From Owenia fusiformis (lineage: Eukaryota; Annelida; Polychaeta; Sabellida; Oweniidae): a DNA stretch of 64,000 nt. The translations under genes were made by a program, and so were the position numbers. The notes under the pieces are model-generated. The model worked only from the letters and a program-made list of their open reading frames with translations, had not been told where the DNA came from and searched no databases. The stretch lies in the NCBI GenBank assembly GCA_903813345.2, contig CAIIXF020000007.1, positions 34,006,538-34,070,537 of the forward strand, given 5' to 3'. This document shows positions 22,250 through 32,500 of this stretch, in pieces. Numbering within the stretch: the first letter of the stretch is position 1; each line of letters begins with the position of its first letter.

Positions 22250-23455
22250 ATGGATTTGGGAAGTGCCTGCGTTTATCATTTACGTAATGTAATCGGTGAC
22301 AATGGTATGGAATACCGGACCAGTTCAACAGCTAATATATCTACGCAGCCAACAAATACAACCAGTATTCCAACTGACCCAAATGCTAATGTAACATTCG
22401 GATTTTCAATCGTACAATCTGCATTCCTCATTTTAGGTATCATATCCAACCTTACATTGATCATTTGTCTAGTAGCGATTAAACGACTCCGAACTGTCCC
22501 AAATATATTTGTAGTGAACCTTTGTGCCGCAGGAATTCTTCTAAGCGTCAACTCCTTCCTCTTGGTTGTCCAGGACTTCACTCAAGGCGTCAACACGAAA
22601 ATAACATTGATGATCACGCCAGAATCTTGCAGATGGCTCGGTTTCATCGATTTCATTCCTCCAATTGCCCTTGTTATGTCTATGGTTATCATTGCTAGAC
22701 ATCGCTACATCAGTGTGTTAAACGTTGCTTCAGACAAACGCCTCTTCACACGGCGAAGAGTTTGTCTTATGTTGGCATTCGTTTGGGTTATCGCCATTTT
22801 GATTGCAGTGCCCATTTTGGTAGGATTAATTCAACTCGACAAAAACGTGGGAAATATATGCGCATGCTGTTTCAAAATGGCGGAAAACCCCGCCTTTGCT
22901 ATCACAGTTACTCTTATAGTGTATGTGATTCCAAACATTTTAATTATATTTTACTACACTAGGATTCTTGTGTTTGTTAGAAAAAGCAGACGGCGGATTG
23001 AACATCACACGAGACAAGGGAACCACATAAGTCATAATGAAATGTGGCTCTCTGTGCAATTCATCATCATCTTCGTCGCATTTAACATATGCTACCTGCC
23101 TACAATGATCGTTTTTTGGGCAATGCCCGAGAACAATCCAAGGGTTTTCACATCAGTCGGAAACAATATGGTTAGATTGTTGTTCACTTCAAATCTTTTG
23201 GTAAACCCTTTGATTTTCATTACCTTCAACCAACAGGCCAGACATGTCATATTGTCATCAATTAAAACACCATGTGTGAGAACGCCTACTACAGTAAGTG
23301 GGAGTCAGGGAAGTCACGAAATTCCATTGCAGGCAAGTAATGAAATACATTTGAGGGATTCACTAGAGAACAATCATGAGAGAAGACCATCGCAATTGAA
23401 TGTTTTGAACTTAAGTGGGCATAATCTGCAACAACTTGCAGCTGATATGAAATAA
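22250..23455 (+). CDS. Class A (rhodopsin-like) G-protein-coupled receptor, intronless
   Basis: A 401-residue single-exon receptor. The N-terminus carries N-glycosylation sequons (NIS, NTT, NVT). Seven hydrophobic segments follow: FGFSIVQSAFLILGIISNL (TM1), VPNIFVVNLCAAGILLSV (TM2), FIPPIALVMSMVIIARHRY (TM3), LMLAFVWVIAILIAVPIL (TM4), ITVTLIVYVIPNILIIFYY (TM5), QFIIIFVAFNICYLPTMIVF (TM6) and FTSNLLVNPLIFITF (TM7). Cys before TM3 and in ECL2 can form the class A disulphide. The DRY site reads RHR(Y) and the NPxxY site reads NPLIF, both altered from the consensus. TM6 lacks the CWxP tryptophan. The ligand is unknown; overall it is closest in feel to the melatonin/opsin-like orphan receptors expanded in marine invertebrates. 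The C-tail is Ser/Thr-rich. Confidence 0.85.
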   Translation: MDLGSACVYHLRNVIGDNGMEYRTSSTANISTQPTNTTSIPTDPNANVTFGFSIVQSAFLILGIISNLTLIICLVAIKRLRTVPNIFVVNLCAAGILLSVNSFLLVVQDFTQGVNTKITLMITPESCRWLGFIDFIPPIALVMSMVIIARHRYISVLNVASDKRLFTRRRVCLMLAFVWVIAILIAVPILVGLIQLDKNVGNICACCFKMAENPAFAITVTLIVYVIPNILIIFYYTRILVFVRKSRRRIEHHTRQGNHISHNEMWLSVQFIIIFVAFNICYLPTMIVFWAMPENNPRVFTSVGNNMVRLLFTSNLLVNPLIFITFNQQARHVILSSIKTPCVRTPTTVSGSQGSHEIPLQASNEIHLRDSLENNHERRPSQLNVLNLSGHNLQQLAADMK

Positions 23456-23711
23456 ATGGATTTTGAAATGCACTAAATGAAACTACAGACGGCGATACCA
23501 GCCATATATAGGACCGATACCAGAAATTATTGACACAGAATCAGCAATGATAATAATGAATGGTTATGAGCTTCAGCTTCAAACTTTACAATATCATTTT
23601 GATCGACCACAAGCATTTCAAAAGCACGATTGTGATAAAACAACGAAGGTACCAAATGAAAGAGCATTCAAACCATACTCTTCGGTTATTCGGTCTTCAA
23701 GATAGACATTG

Positions 23712-23811
23712 TCTTATGTTGGCATTCGGTTCGATTATCGCCATTTTGATCGCAGTGCCCATTTTGGTAGGATTAATCCAACTCGAAAAAACGTAGGAAA
23801 TATATGATATT
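23712..23811 (+). pseudogene. Duplicated fragment of the GPCR TM4/ECL2 region
   Basis: About 100 bp nearly identical to 22767-22866 of the receptor just upstream, encoding LAFGSIIAILIAVPILVG in place of LAFVWVIAILIAVPILVG. A single-base deletion in the CTCGA(C)AAAAACG stretch shifts the frame and leads to an early stop. Flanks on both sides do not match the receptor, so this is a partial, dead duplication rather than a second gene. Confidence 0.8.
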
Positions 23812-25201
23812 TATTTAGAATAAGAATCCTGGCGTTTATATTGATTAGTTTAGTACTAGTGGTTTTGGAGTGATATTGAGATTTTATTTGTACTGATACG
23901 GTAACGGACGAGAAACGGTGACAAAAATCAAAAAAGAATTATAGTACTACATCGCATTTGTGTAGTACTATATGATTATTATTTCACACCATGGACCAAT
24001 CGACTGGATTTGCGACGGAAGTAATAGCGTTGCGGTATAGAAGTGCATGTAGATAGGCATTCTCAAAATTCATTTCGTTCGTTGCGTACCTTCACTACCT
24101 CTCTGACGTTGTTAAAATAGTTCTAAAATTCCCGGGGCACGATCTTAGAAAGCTTCAGAAATTAGTACTTTCTTTATTACGAAATCAACAACTCCAAAAA
24201 TTTGATATACCATTAATCATAACGTTTACAAATAATTTCACCATCGAAATTGGTAATCAATGTTGTATTTGATGTGTTTTTAGGTAAAAATCTCCGCGGA
24301 ACAACAAATTGTAAAGTGTCAAGATCGATAATCACTGGGTTCAACATTACTACACGTTTTCAAGATGGCGGTGTCAAAATTTTCCAAAAACGCTTCAAAT
24401 AATATTATGTTGATTTCTGGCGAGTTCACCAATGTCATAACTTGTTATCTAAGAACAAGATAAAGGAATATGTAAGAAATCCAATTTTATCGATTAAAAC
24501 ATCTCATCGACATTTGGTATTCGTTTATTAGACGTTGAAAATTACGAATATGGAGATGACGTCACTTCAAAACGAACTGCATAGCAACGGTGTTAATAAA
24601 CAATTTCTGATCGGAAAGTCCTTGCAAATTCCTGAGAGAGTAGTATTCACTTATTTTAACAATTTGTTACGAATTACTCAATATTTTTCTTACGAATGAA
24701 TTCTTACTACATTAGAAATAAACATTTTATAAAATATAACGAATAAAATTAGTAGCAAACGCAAAAAATACTTTTTTTTGAAGGAGGTCAAAATATTTAG
24801 AAGGGTAAATTTCGCGGGGATTTAAAGATCTGCATGAGGTAAGGCACAGGAGGTACGGATGGCTCTGGACGAAAGGCTCGGAGACTGGTAGATAGGTATA
24901 TGAAATGTACTGCAAGTCAGTTCTATGCAGGATATGACCATGCTGTATTATTGAAATGGTCCGACCTCTTCGTATAGGGTGAAAATAACTGGTTTTACCA
25001 AAGCCATTGCTCTCTTAAAGAGTAATTGTCTCCGAAATACTACTGGAATTGCGATTTGAATTGAAGAAAGAATTGCAAATACGATAAAGTTAAAGGCAGA
25101 ATCGGATCTAGCAATTACCTTTTTGCTTCACCTTGACATGTTGACGAATATTGTTTCAATTTTAGAATGTTTTGGGCTCATACCATTCATTGTCATGTCT
25201 A
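23812..25201. other. Gene-free stretch, possibly part of a larger inverted-repeat element
   Basis: No gene seen. A short hairpin, ATAGTACTAC at 23941-23950 with its reverse complement at 23962-23971, is present. The phrase TTCGTTCGTTGCGTACCTTC near 24070 recurs near 56052 within a shared stretch of about 40 bp, so part of this region is repetitive. Confidence 0.4.
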
Positions 25202-25559
25202 CAGGCCTGTCAACTGTCCCGCAATTTGCGTATTTGTCACGCATTTGCTGAAGAATTTGAAGTCACGCCAGTTATTTTTGCGTGACAGAAAATGTCACGC
25301 AAATACGCATTTTACCTGGTAATTGTCAAGCAAAAATATTTCTGAAAAAAAATTTCTAAAAAAGATCGTCTACACAGCAAAAATACGAACGCCGGAAAAA
25401 AACGTACGCATTTCGTTCGGACTTTTCACGCGAATTACGTATATGTCACGCATTCCGTTCGAAATTTTTCAGATTTGGACCAAAGTGTCCACATTTTGAC
25501 GGGAGGTGTTCAACATTTCCAAGTCACTCGTGTTAGGTGTTCCCAAGTTGACAGGCCTG
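25202..25559. mobile_element. MITE with 6-bp target duplication, copy A
   Basis: The 358-bp unit starts CAGGCCTGTCAACTGTCCCG and ends CCCAAGTTGACAGGCCTG, giving inverted ends CAGGCCTGTCAACT. It is flanked on both sides by TGTCTA (25196-25201 and 25560-25565). The interior repeats GTCACGCAAATACGCATT and related phrases. A second copy in opposite orientation is at 32943-33254. No ORF, so it is mobilised by an unseen transposase; the 6-bp duplication is unlike hAT (8) or mariner (TA). Confidence 0.85.
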
Positions 25560-26198
25560 TGTCTATTTTCTAAAAATACCCAAAACATATATTTTATTTG
25601 AGGAAAACTAAAGATTTTTATAACAACGCAATCATTTGTCTTTTAGAATGGCTACCATACTTATTATTTGGGAGAATTTAGAGATCCCTCCCCCATTTTT
25701 GCACTTTGAATCTTTTAAATAACTTCACCAATTAATAACACATCACGGATCTTTTGGGAGATATTATACATGAACTTGTAAGGAAGTTAGGAACACAATG
25801 GTAGGTCAGTTGTACATATTGCTTGCAATTTTGTCAGTCCCTATACATGTAGATCTGATTCTGCCTTTAAGTTCACAAACAATCAAGAAATGCATTTGCA
25901 ATATCAATGGATTTTAGGCAGAAAGGGTACCATTCTTTGGAATTAATCCAAAAGAAAACACATACTACAGACTTTTTGATATTTCAGTTCTTACATCTAA
26001 TCATGAGTATGTTTTCCATTGGGGCACCAAGTTACAAAACAGTTCGAAGTAAAAGTGTACGATTCAAGAAATAAACCCACCGCTGATCAGACATCGTCAA
26101 TTTTTTCATCACAGTTTCTCGTCCTTTACCATAACTCATATGGTTTAAATATTTTATGCTACGCAAGGGATACATAGAGTTACTCGGGTATTTACTAA

Positions 26199-27072
26199 TG
26201 TAATGAATTAGGGCTACGATTACCTAATTATCACGTACGGGATGAAAGAATATCAACCCGTATATATTTAATAATAATAAAACAAACAGATGATAGCGTG
26301 AGTGAAATGCAGGCGGTCTAGCAACGTAAATTCGATCCTGTGTTGATTGATATTGAAATCAGTGATATAATATTGATAGCATTGATTAATGATATGTTTT
26401 TATTGTAAATAACTCCCTCTATAGAATAATATGGGAGTTAAAAGTACTTCAATATAAACTTCCCAGAACAGGCAAATGGTCTTAATAGGGTCTCAAGGAG
26501 GTGCTGCCATCTTTCAAAACTACCAAAAAGTGACCACAATTGGCGCTAAACAGAAAAACGCAAAGTTTTTCTTTTAAAAGTTTGTAATTTGAAGTTAACA
26601 ATCAGCGATCATAAAGCGCACATATCATAATTCACTTACCCAAAGCCATTTGGGATCCATTACGGACGATCACGTTACGAAATACCCAAATATATCCAAA
26701 TTCTTGAATGAAATATTTAATTCACTTGATATTAGAAATCCACGATGTCTTCAGGTTGGTTGGATCGAGCGCACTGTCAAAGGCGTTAGCAGAATTTAGG
26801 ATCTAAATGTTATTGTCACGTGATCGTCCGCTAAGGACACAAAATAGGTAGGGAGAATATGAGAATAATATTTAAAAGTACGTTTGTACATACAATGATT
26901 TGAATAAAATATTCAATAAGTAACCCAAAATATGAGGTAAATTCAATAAAAAAGTTATACCCTGGAGCGGCACTCTTTGAGCAGAGGGAAAACAGCGTAC
27001 CCGGGGAAAAGTAATAGAATAAAAGTTTAAACCCTGGAATGAAATGTAATATATAAACCCCGGGTCGCTACA
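26199..27072 (-). repeat. 3' LTR of the gypsy element
   Basis: Reads TGTAGCGACCCGGGG at its start and CTAATTCATTACA at its end on the minus strand (TG...CA). It is 874 bp and matches the right LTR at all but three positions by eye. The last five bases of its inner edge (27068-27072) are part of the 8-bp duplication made by the adjacent hAT insertion. Confidence 0.92.
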
Positions 27073-27075
27073 CTC

Positions 27076-27725
27076 TAGTGGTCGGACTCGCCTGAAAATC
27101 TCCACTCGAGTGGGCCATGAAAAACCACGATTATAATCGCGATTTGACTTAGTTGAGTTACTTCCGGTTTCAGTTTCCGAAGTAGCGGCAGAATTCATCA
27201 ATTTGATCAAGTCTTTCAAGTGCCTCTATACTTTTTATTGTCTAAATCGTATTGCACATTCCTATAGATCGCTAAAGTTCACCCCTAGTCCCCTATAGAT
27301 AGTAAAACTTACAGAATAAATAGTGAAAACAAACTTCGTCAATCCAGAAAGTTCCAGGATGCACCGCGGTAGACAAATATTTTAAAATTCCCGGCTGTTG
27401 GATATTCCCAGAATGCATCAAACCGGAAATGAAACTTTTGCATAAAAATAACGAACGCAGAATAAAATCCGAGTATGTTTGTCTTCCGCACATGGCATTA
27501 AATAGAAAATAAGTTGTTTTCTATACAGATTATAAGCAGAACATTACAACTATAAGCATGGAAATTGCGAATAGGAGAGACGAATCGCGAGTCAAGGTAA
27601 GGTGAAAACGAGTGAATAATTGGTAAACATTTCAAATCGCGAGTTCAAGTTTTCAACTCGATCAATTGATTTTTAGGACAAATGAGAGTAAAACTCGAGT
27701 ACACGAGTCAGTCTTCCAACCACTA
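27076..27725. mobile_element. hAT-like non-autonomous element inserted at the LTR/polypurine-tract border
   Basis: The 650-bp unit begins TAGTGGTCGGACTCG and ends CTTCCAACCACTA, so the reverse-complemented ends share TAGTGGTYGGA. It is flanked by an exact 8-bp duplication CTACACTC (27068-27075 and 27726-27733), as hAT elements make. No transposase ORF. Subterminal repeats of CTCGAGT/ACTCGCGA type are present. Removing it and one duplication places the purine tract directly against the LTR TGTAG. Confidence 0.85.
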
Positions 27726-27730
27726 CTACA

Positions 27731-27741
27731 CTCCTCCCCTC
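27731..27741 (-). promoter_or_regulatory. Polypurine tract of the gypsy element
   Basis: On the minus strand the sequence reads GAGGGGAGGAG and, before the hAT insertion, would have led straight into the 3' LTR start TGTAG. This is the expected plus-strand DNA primer site for reverse transcription. It is now about 650 bp from the LTR. Confidence 0.75.
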
Positions 27742-27954
27742 AAAGAAGAGCCACTGCTTAAAAAATTGATTAATACCTCGGCACCTTCAGTGAGGTGCTC
27801 CACAAAAGTTTAAAATTAAGAAAATAAAGTGACCATCTGCTCGCCCTGGACTGTATGTTTGATATATAGAAATACAAATACAAGTATAAAAGTAAACAGT
27901 CCAAGACAATAACAAGTCACTGTACATGTAATAATGTTAACTGATGAAGAATGT

Positions 27955-28395
27955 TTAAAACTGATGGTCTTCATTCCAGTTTGATCCCAACCCCAAATTT
28001 AGTCCTGGAAATTCAAAATCTCCATGGGGTGAGATCAGTCTTTCTTCCATTGGCCCCATGGCCTCCCCCAGGAGGGAATCTCTAGGCATTGTTGGGTTGT
28101 GATGTGAGGTCATGATATCAGTACTGCTACAAGTGGTGGATTTTGGTTGATATTGTTCAGATATAGCTTGTCTCTGTACTGGAGATTTTTCAGACAGGTC
28201 AGCAGATTTCAATTGTCCAGGAGAGGGCTCATGCATCCTTGGAGGGCCAGATGAGACAGCAGGTTGAGTTTTCGGGTTTACATATGTCACCAGAGGTACA
28301 GATTTGGACACAGATGTTTGATCAGCAGGAGTAACTTGGGACAAGTCAGGCGCAGTAGTGGGCACAGTGGCTGTTGCTACCCGTAGCTTTCCCAT
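27955..28395 (-). CDS. Ser/Pro-rich tail ORF of the gypsy element, behind an in-frame amber stop
   Basis: A 146-codon frame (ATG at 28393-28395) rich in Ser, Pro and Thr, without a recognised domain. It is in the same frame as the zinc-finger ORF just upstream, separated by a single TAG at 28402-28404. It may therefore be the C-terminal part of that protein reached by readthrough, or the stop may be a mutation. It lies between pol and the 3' LTR, where some gypsy elements carry accessory or env-type genes. It has no signal peptide or membrane segment, so it is not env-like. Confidence 0.45.
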   Translation of the reverse strand: MGKLRVATATVPTTAPDLSQVTPADQTSVSKSVPLVTYVNPKTQPAVSSGPPRMHEPSPGQLKSADLSEKSPVQRQAISEQYQPKSTTCSSTDIMTSHHNPTMPRDSLLGEAMGPMEERLISPHGDFEFPGLNLGLGSNWNEDHQF

Positions 28396-28401
28396 CCTCT
28401 T

Positions 28402-28803
28402 CTATTTGCCTCCTCGGCAGCCACGGCGGCGCCGAGCAGGTACCTTCTTGTTGGATTTCAAAGGGGCGGAGCTTTTATATACGTGCACTCCATACGTGTG
28501 GAGTGCCAAACGCTCCGTCCCTTCAGCCACGAAAGTACACCCCGCCTGCCTGCAGGCTACAGGCCTATGGTCCCGGACATAGTGAATATTTAGATCATTA
28601 ATGGTTTTCATTTTCGCCCCACAGGGCTGCATTTCCCTTTCTGCTTTACATTCCTGGAATGAACAAGTCAAATTAAGTACAAATTTTAACCTAATACAAT
28701 TCATACCCCTCCAACCACCCAGGCATTTTTCTGGTTCGCCTGGAAGGAGGGGAATCAATGGCATTTGGTACTGGTTCATCCAGGCTGTTCTCCTGCAGCT
28801 CAT
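28402..28803 (-). CDS. Accessory C2H2 zinc-finger ORF of the gypsy element
   Basis: A frame that overlaps the end of pol by about 110 bp in another frame and continues 290 bp beyond it. It carries two adjacent C2H2-like fingers: one around CGAKMKTINDLNIHYVRDH with an upstream Cys, and one as CRQAGCTFVAEGTERLALHT ending GVH. A basic tail PARRRRGCRGGK follows and then TAG. A good splice acceptor, TTGTTCATTCCAG on the minus strand near 28657-28669, sits just before the fingers, so it could be made from a spliced RNA. Function is unknown; nucleic-acid binding is inferred from the fingers. Confidence 0.55.
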   Translation of the reverse strand: MSCRRTAWMNQYQMPLIPLLPGEPEKCLGGWRGMNCIRLKFVLNLTCSFQECKAEREMQPCGAKMKTINDLNIHYVRDHRPVACRQAGCTFVAEGTERLALHTYGVHVYKSSAPLKSNKKVPARRRRGCRGGK

Positions 28804-31800
28804 TTGGCAAAACTGGAGATCCAGCTGAACTTTGGTATGGCTTCAACCGATTATGGTGGACTACAGTGAGCCTACCACTGTCCAACAAGACCTCATACAG
28901 TAAATCTGAAATTTTACGTGTAACCTTAAAGGGACCATGCCAGAAATTGCTAAGTTTAGGGGTGCGCCTTACTTTAATCGCAGGCACATGCAACCAAACA
29001 GCATCACCCTCTTGATAGGCCTGCACATGCATCTTTAGATCATAATTTCTCTTTTGGTGGTCACTGGCAATGCTAATGTGATGTCTAGCTGCCTCGTGGA
29101 CCTGTAAAAGATCATCATGCAATTTGTAGCAATACTCAGTTCTTCCTAAAGACTCTGAAGTGGGGGAAGGACCTAAATACAAGTCACTTGGGATCATAGG
29201 TCTGCGCCCAAACATCATCTCAGCTGGGGAAAAGCCAGTTGTCTCATGAACAGCGCTCCTATATGCAGAGGCCACAAAAGGAAGATAGTGGTCCCAGTCG
29301 CGCTGATGATCAGAAATTATTTTCGCAAGCATAGCCTCAACAGTGCGGTTGGATCGTTCAACCATGCCATCACTTTGGGGCGCATAAGGACTAGTGCGTG
29401 TCTTATCAACCTCTAGAATTTCACAAAGCTCCTGAAACAAATGGGATTCAAATTGTCTCCCTTGATCCGTATGGAGCTGCAAGGGAATGCCATAGCGCAA
29501 CATAAATTCTCTAAGAACTGCATCAGCCACAGTTTTAGCTTCCTGATTGACAGTTGGAATTAATTCAAGGAACTTGGTAAAATAATCCTCAATGGCCACG
29601 ACATACTTGTTACCCAAAGGTTCACTCTCAGGGAGGGGGCCCATTATGTCCACCGCTATCCTTTCCAGAGGGGCACCCACATTGTACTGTTTCATTGCAC
29701 CTTTAAGTTTTTTGTGAGGAGGTTTTCGCCTTTGGCATGGAATACAATGAGCCACAAACCTTGCTATATCGGCCTTAAAACCCACCAAGTAGTATCTTTC
29801 CCTAAGGCGATTTACAGACTTGCTGACTCCCAGATGACCAGAACCCAAAGCGCTATGAACCCCTTCTAACACTATATCATGTAATTTGGCAGGTACAACA
29901 AGTTGCCATATAATTTTCTGAGTGGCACTATGGATCCATTTTCTCATGAGTATACCATTTTCCAGTTTTAATCTATCCCATTGGCCCCAAAGTTGTTTAA
30001 AAATGACCGAATGAGATGAAATTTCAGCCCAGGTTGGGCGAGTACCTTTCTCGAGCCATGTTATCAGTGAAACCAGGTCAGGATCAGCCTGCAAAGCCTC
30101 CTTGTACTGTACTTGACTTACACCTGGCATCCAGTTACTATCTGACATAGGCGAGGATGGATCCTTGCTTTGCTTGACCTCACGCTTGCGAATAGCACGG
30201 AGTTTGAGTGTTGGTTTAGTATCAATTTGGACACGCACCATGGTTAACTGAACATCTGCCTCCTGGGTAGGAGGTAAAACAGGCACGCGACCCAAAGACT
30301 CTTGGCGATCACAATGCTTGCAGTTTTCGCATGGTCGGCGCGACATTCCATCTGCGTTGGAGTGCTTGCTGCCAGACCGGTGAATAATATCAAAGTCATA
30401 GTTACCTAAGAGTTCAAGCCAGCGGGCAAGTTGACCTTCAGGTTCCTTAAATCTGAGCAGCCAAGCTAGGGCAGCATGATCAGTGCGCACAGTAAACTTG
30501 CTCCCATACAAATAGTGGTGGAAGTGCTTCACTGCTTTGACTACGGCTAGAAGCTCAAGTCTTGTTACGCAATAGTTGCGCTCACATTTAGTGTGTGTTT
30601 TGCTGAAATGTTGCACAACTTTCTCCTGGCCGTCCACAAGCTGTGACAGTACAGCGCCAGATTGGCACAAAGAGGCATCTGTATCCAAGATGAAAGGTTG
30701 ACTTTTGTCAGGAAACTGGAGCATGACACTCTCTATGTACCTTTGCTTCAATATATCAAAGGCATCCTGACATTCTTGGCTCCACTTAAATGGCACATCC
30801 TTCTTTGTGAGCTCGAAAAGAGGCTGGGCCAGTTGAGAGATATCCTTTATGAATCTACGGTAGTAAGATACATACCCCAAAAAGGCTTGAACATGGCGCA
30901 CAGTCCGAGGCAGAGCCCAAGTTTTGATTTCTTCAACCTTTGCTGGGTCAATTGAAATGCCTTCTCTGGAGACTATGTGACCCAAGTACTTCACAGAGTG
31001 CTTGAAGAATACACATTTCTTTGGTGACAATTTAAGACCAAATTCCTCAAAGCGTTCAACAACAGCTTTCAGCCTCTCGAAATGCTCTTCAAAAGAGCGG
31101 CCAAAACAAACTATATCATCCAGATATACCATGCAAGAATCTGGTGTGAGTCCTGCAAGGACACACTCCATTAAACGCATGAATGTAGCTGGGGCATTTG
31201 TGAGACCAAAACTCATCACATTGAATTGATACAATCCATCCCTAGTACAAAAGGCAGTTTTAGGCGCGTCTGCAGGATCCATCGCAACTTGGAAATATCC
31301 CTGCGCCATATCAGCAGAACTGAACCACAATGCACCAGATAAAGCATCCAAGGTGTCATCGATACGCGGAAGAGGAAAAGCGTCTTTTATGGTTACATCA
31401 TTTAGGCGGCGATAATCAACACAATACCTTAGGCTTCCATCAGCCTTAGGCACTAGAACCACTGGTGAGGCCCAAGGAGATGTGGATCGCTCAATAATTC
31501 CAAGATCCAACATATCTTCAACTGCCTTTTTACTTGCCTCTTGTCTGGCTAAAGGAACTCTTCTAGGCCGCTGCTTTACAGGTGGCGCATCACCTGTATT
31601 GATTTTGTGTTGTATTACATCTGTTCTTCCCAGGTCCAGTTTGGACCGGGCGAACACATGTTGTTTTTCAATCAAAAACTCTCTTACTTGCTTTGCCTCC
31701 GGTTCTGAGAGTAATTCAATTGAGTCAGATATCAGTGTTTTGATGTGATTGGGAACTTCATCCTTCTCCAGACTAGAGACCATTGCCTCTGTCTCCAAAT

Positions 31801-32492
31801 AAATTCCACCTGCACCCATAGGGAGGTCTTTCCCCGGCTCTAAGACATCAGCCTGGTGCTCCAATGTGGTAAGGTAACTGGATGGGGAAACCAACCCAAG
31901 CGACCCTTGACCTGCATTCAACAGATCAGTATCAGCGTTGGGGTCCGCACTCACCTCCTGATAACCTTCCCCACATGGGTCGGACGTCCTGGTGGAGTTG
32001 AGACCAGCACAAGTAGGAGAACTATTCTTAAAATCATCCAAGTCAGAACAGTCCTGATAGTCGGGCGCCTTAGCAGTTGAGTAAAGTGAACTAAGCACCT
32101 CACCCACTGCTACTGCAGCATTTTGACGCAAGACTTGAGTCTCCAGACTGAGATTGGCCACTCTCAGTGGGACTTCAGGTTGACTAGGATCCACAAGACA
32201 TCTAGCTAGCATGATTCCGGAATCCAAATTGTTATAATGATCTGACATTTCAACACATAAGGGAGTGTTTCCTAGACCTGGACAATCTACCTTACCAGGG
32301 ATTATCATTTCAGTCATGGGGGGTATTTGCACTGTTTCTGCTACTAGAACGGAGCATAAAATAGGCAAATTGCTTTCCAATATACAAGGAAACACTTTTC
32401 CCCGTAGATGCAGAGTACCCTCAATGACATCCAGGATTCCCTTAAAACTTTTCAGGAAGTCAAAGCCTAGTATGATTGGCGATGTAACATCA
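28691..32492 (-). CDS. pol: Gypsy pol, downstream part: reverse transcriptase, RNase H, integrase
   Basis: A long open frame of more than 1230 codons continuing the protease frame. Reading N to C: RT with ADMAQGYFQVAMDP and the catalytic MVYLDDIVCFG; RNase H with LDTDASLCQSGAVLSQL and later RTDHAALAWLL; the integrase zinc module with GHLG and CIPCQRR; the integrase core with VDIMGPL, HTDQGRQFES and QSDGMVERSNR (the D, D and E residues); and a GPY/F-type end FWHGPFKV. No internal stops are seen, consistent with youth. The frame is cut upstream at 32493-32500 by the nested hAT-like element. Removing 1193 bp (element plus one duplication) would bring the two pol parts into the same frame. Confidence 0.93.
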
Positions 32493-32500
32493 GCTACAAC

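Noticed and set aside
28358..28828. Several short plus-strand frames across the gypsy 3' region
   Set aside because: Antisense shadows of the pol end and zinc-finger ORF with no independent signature.
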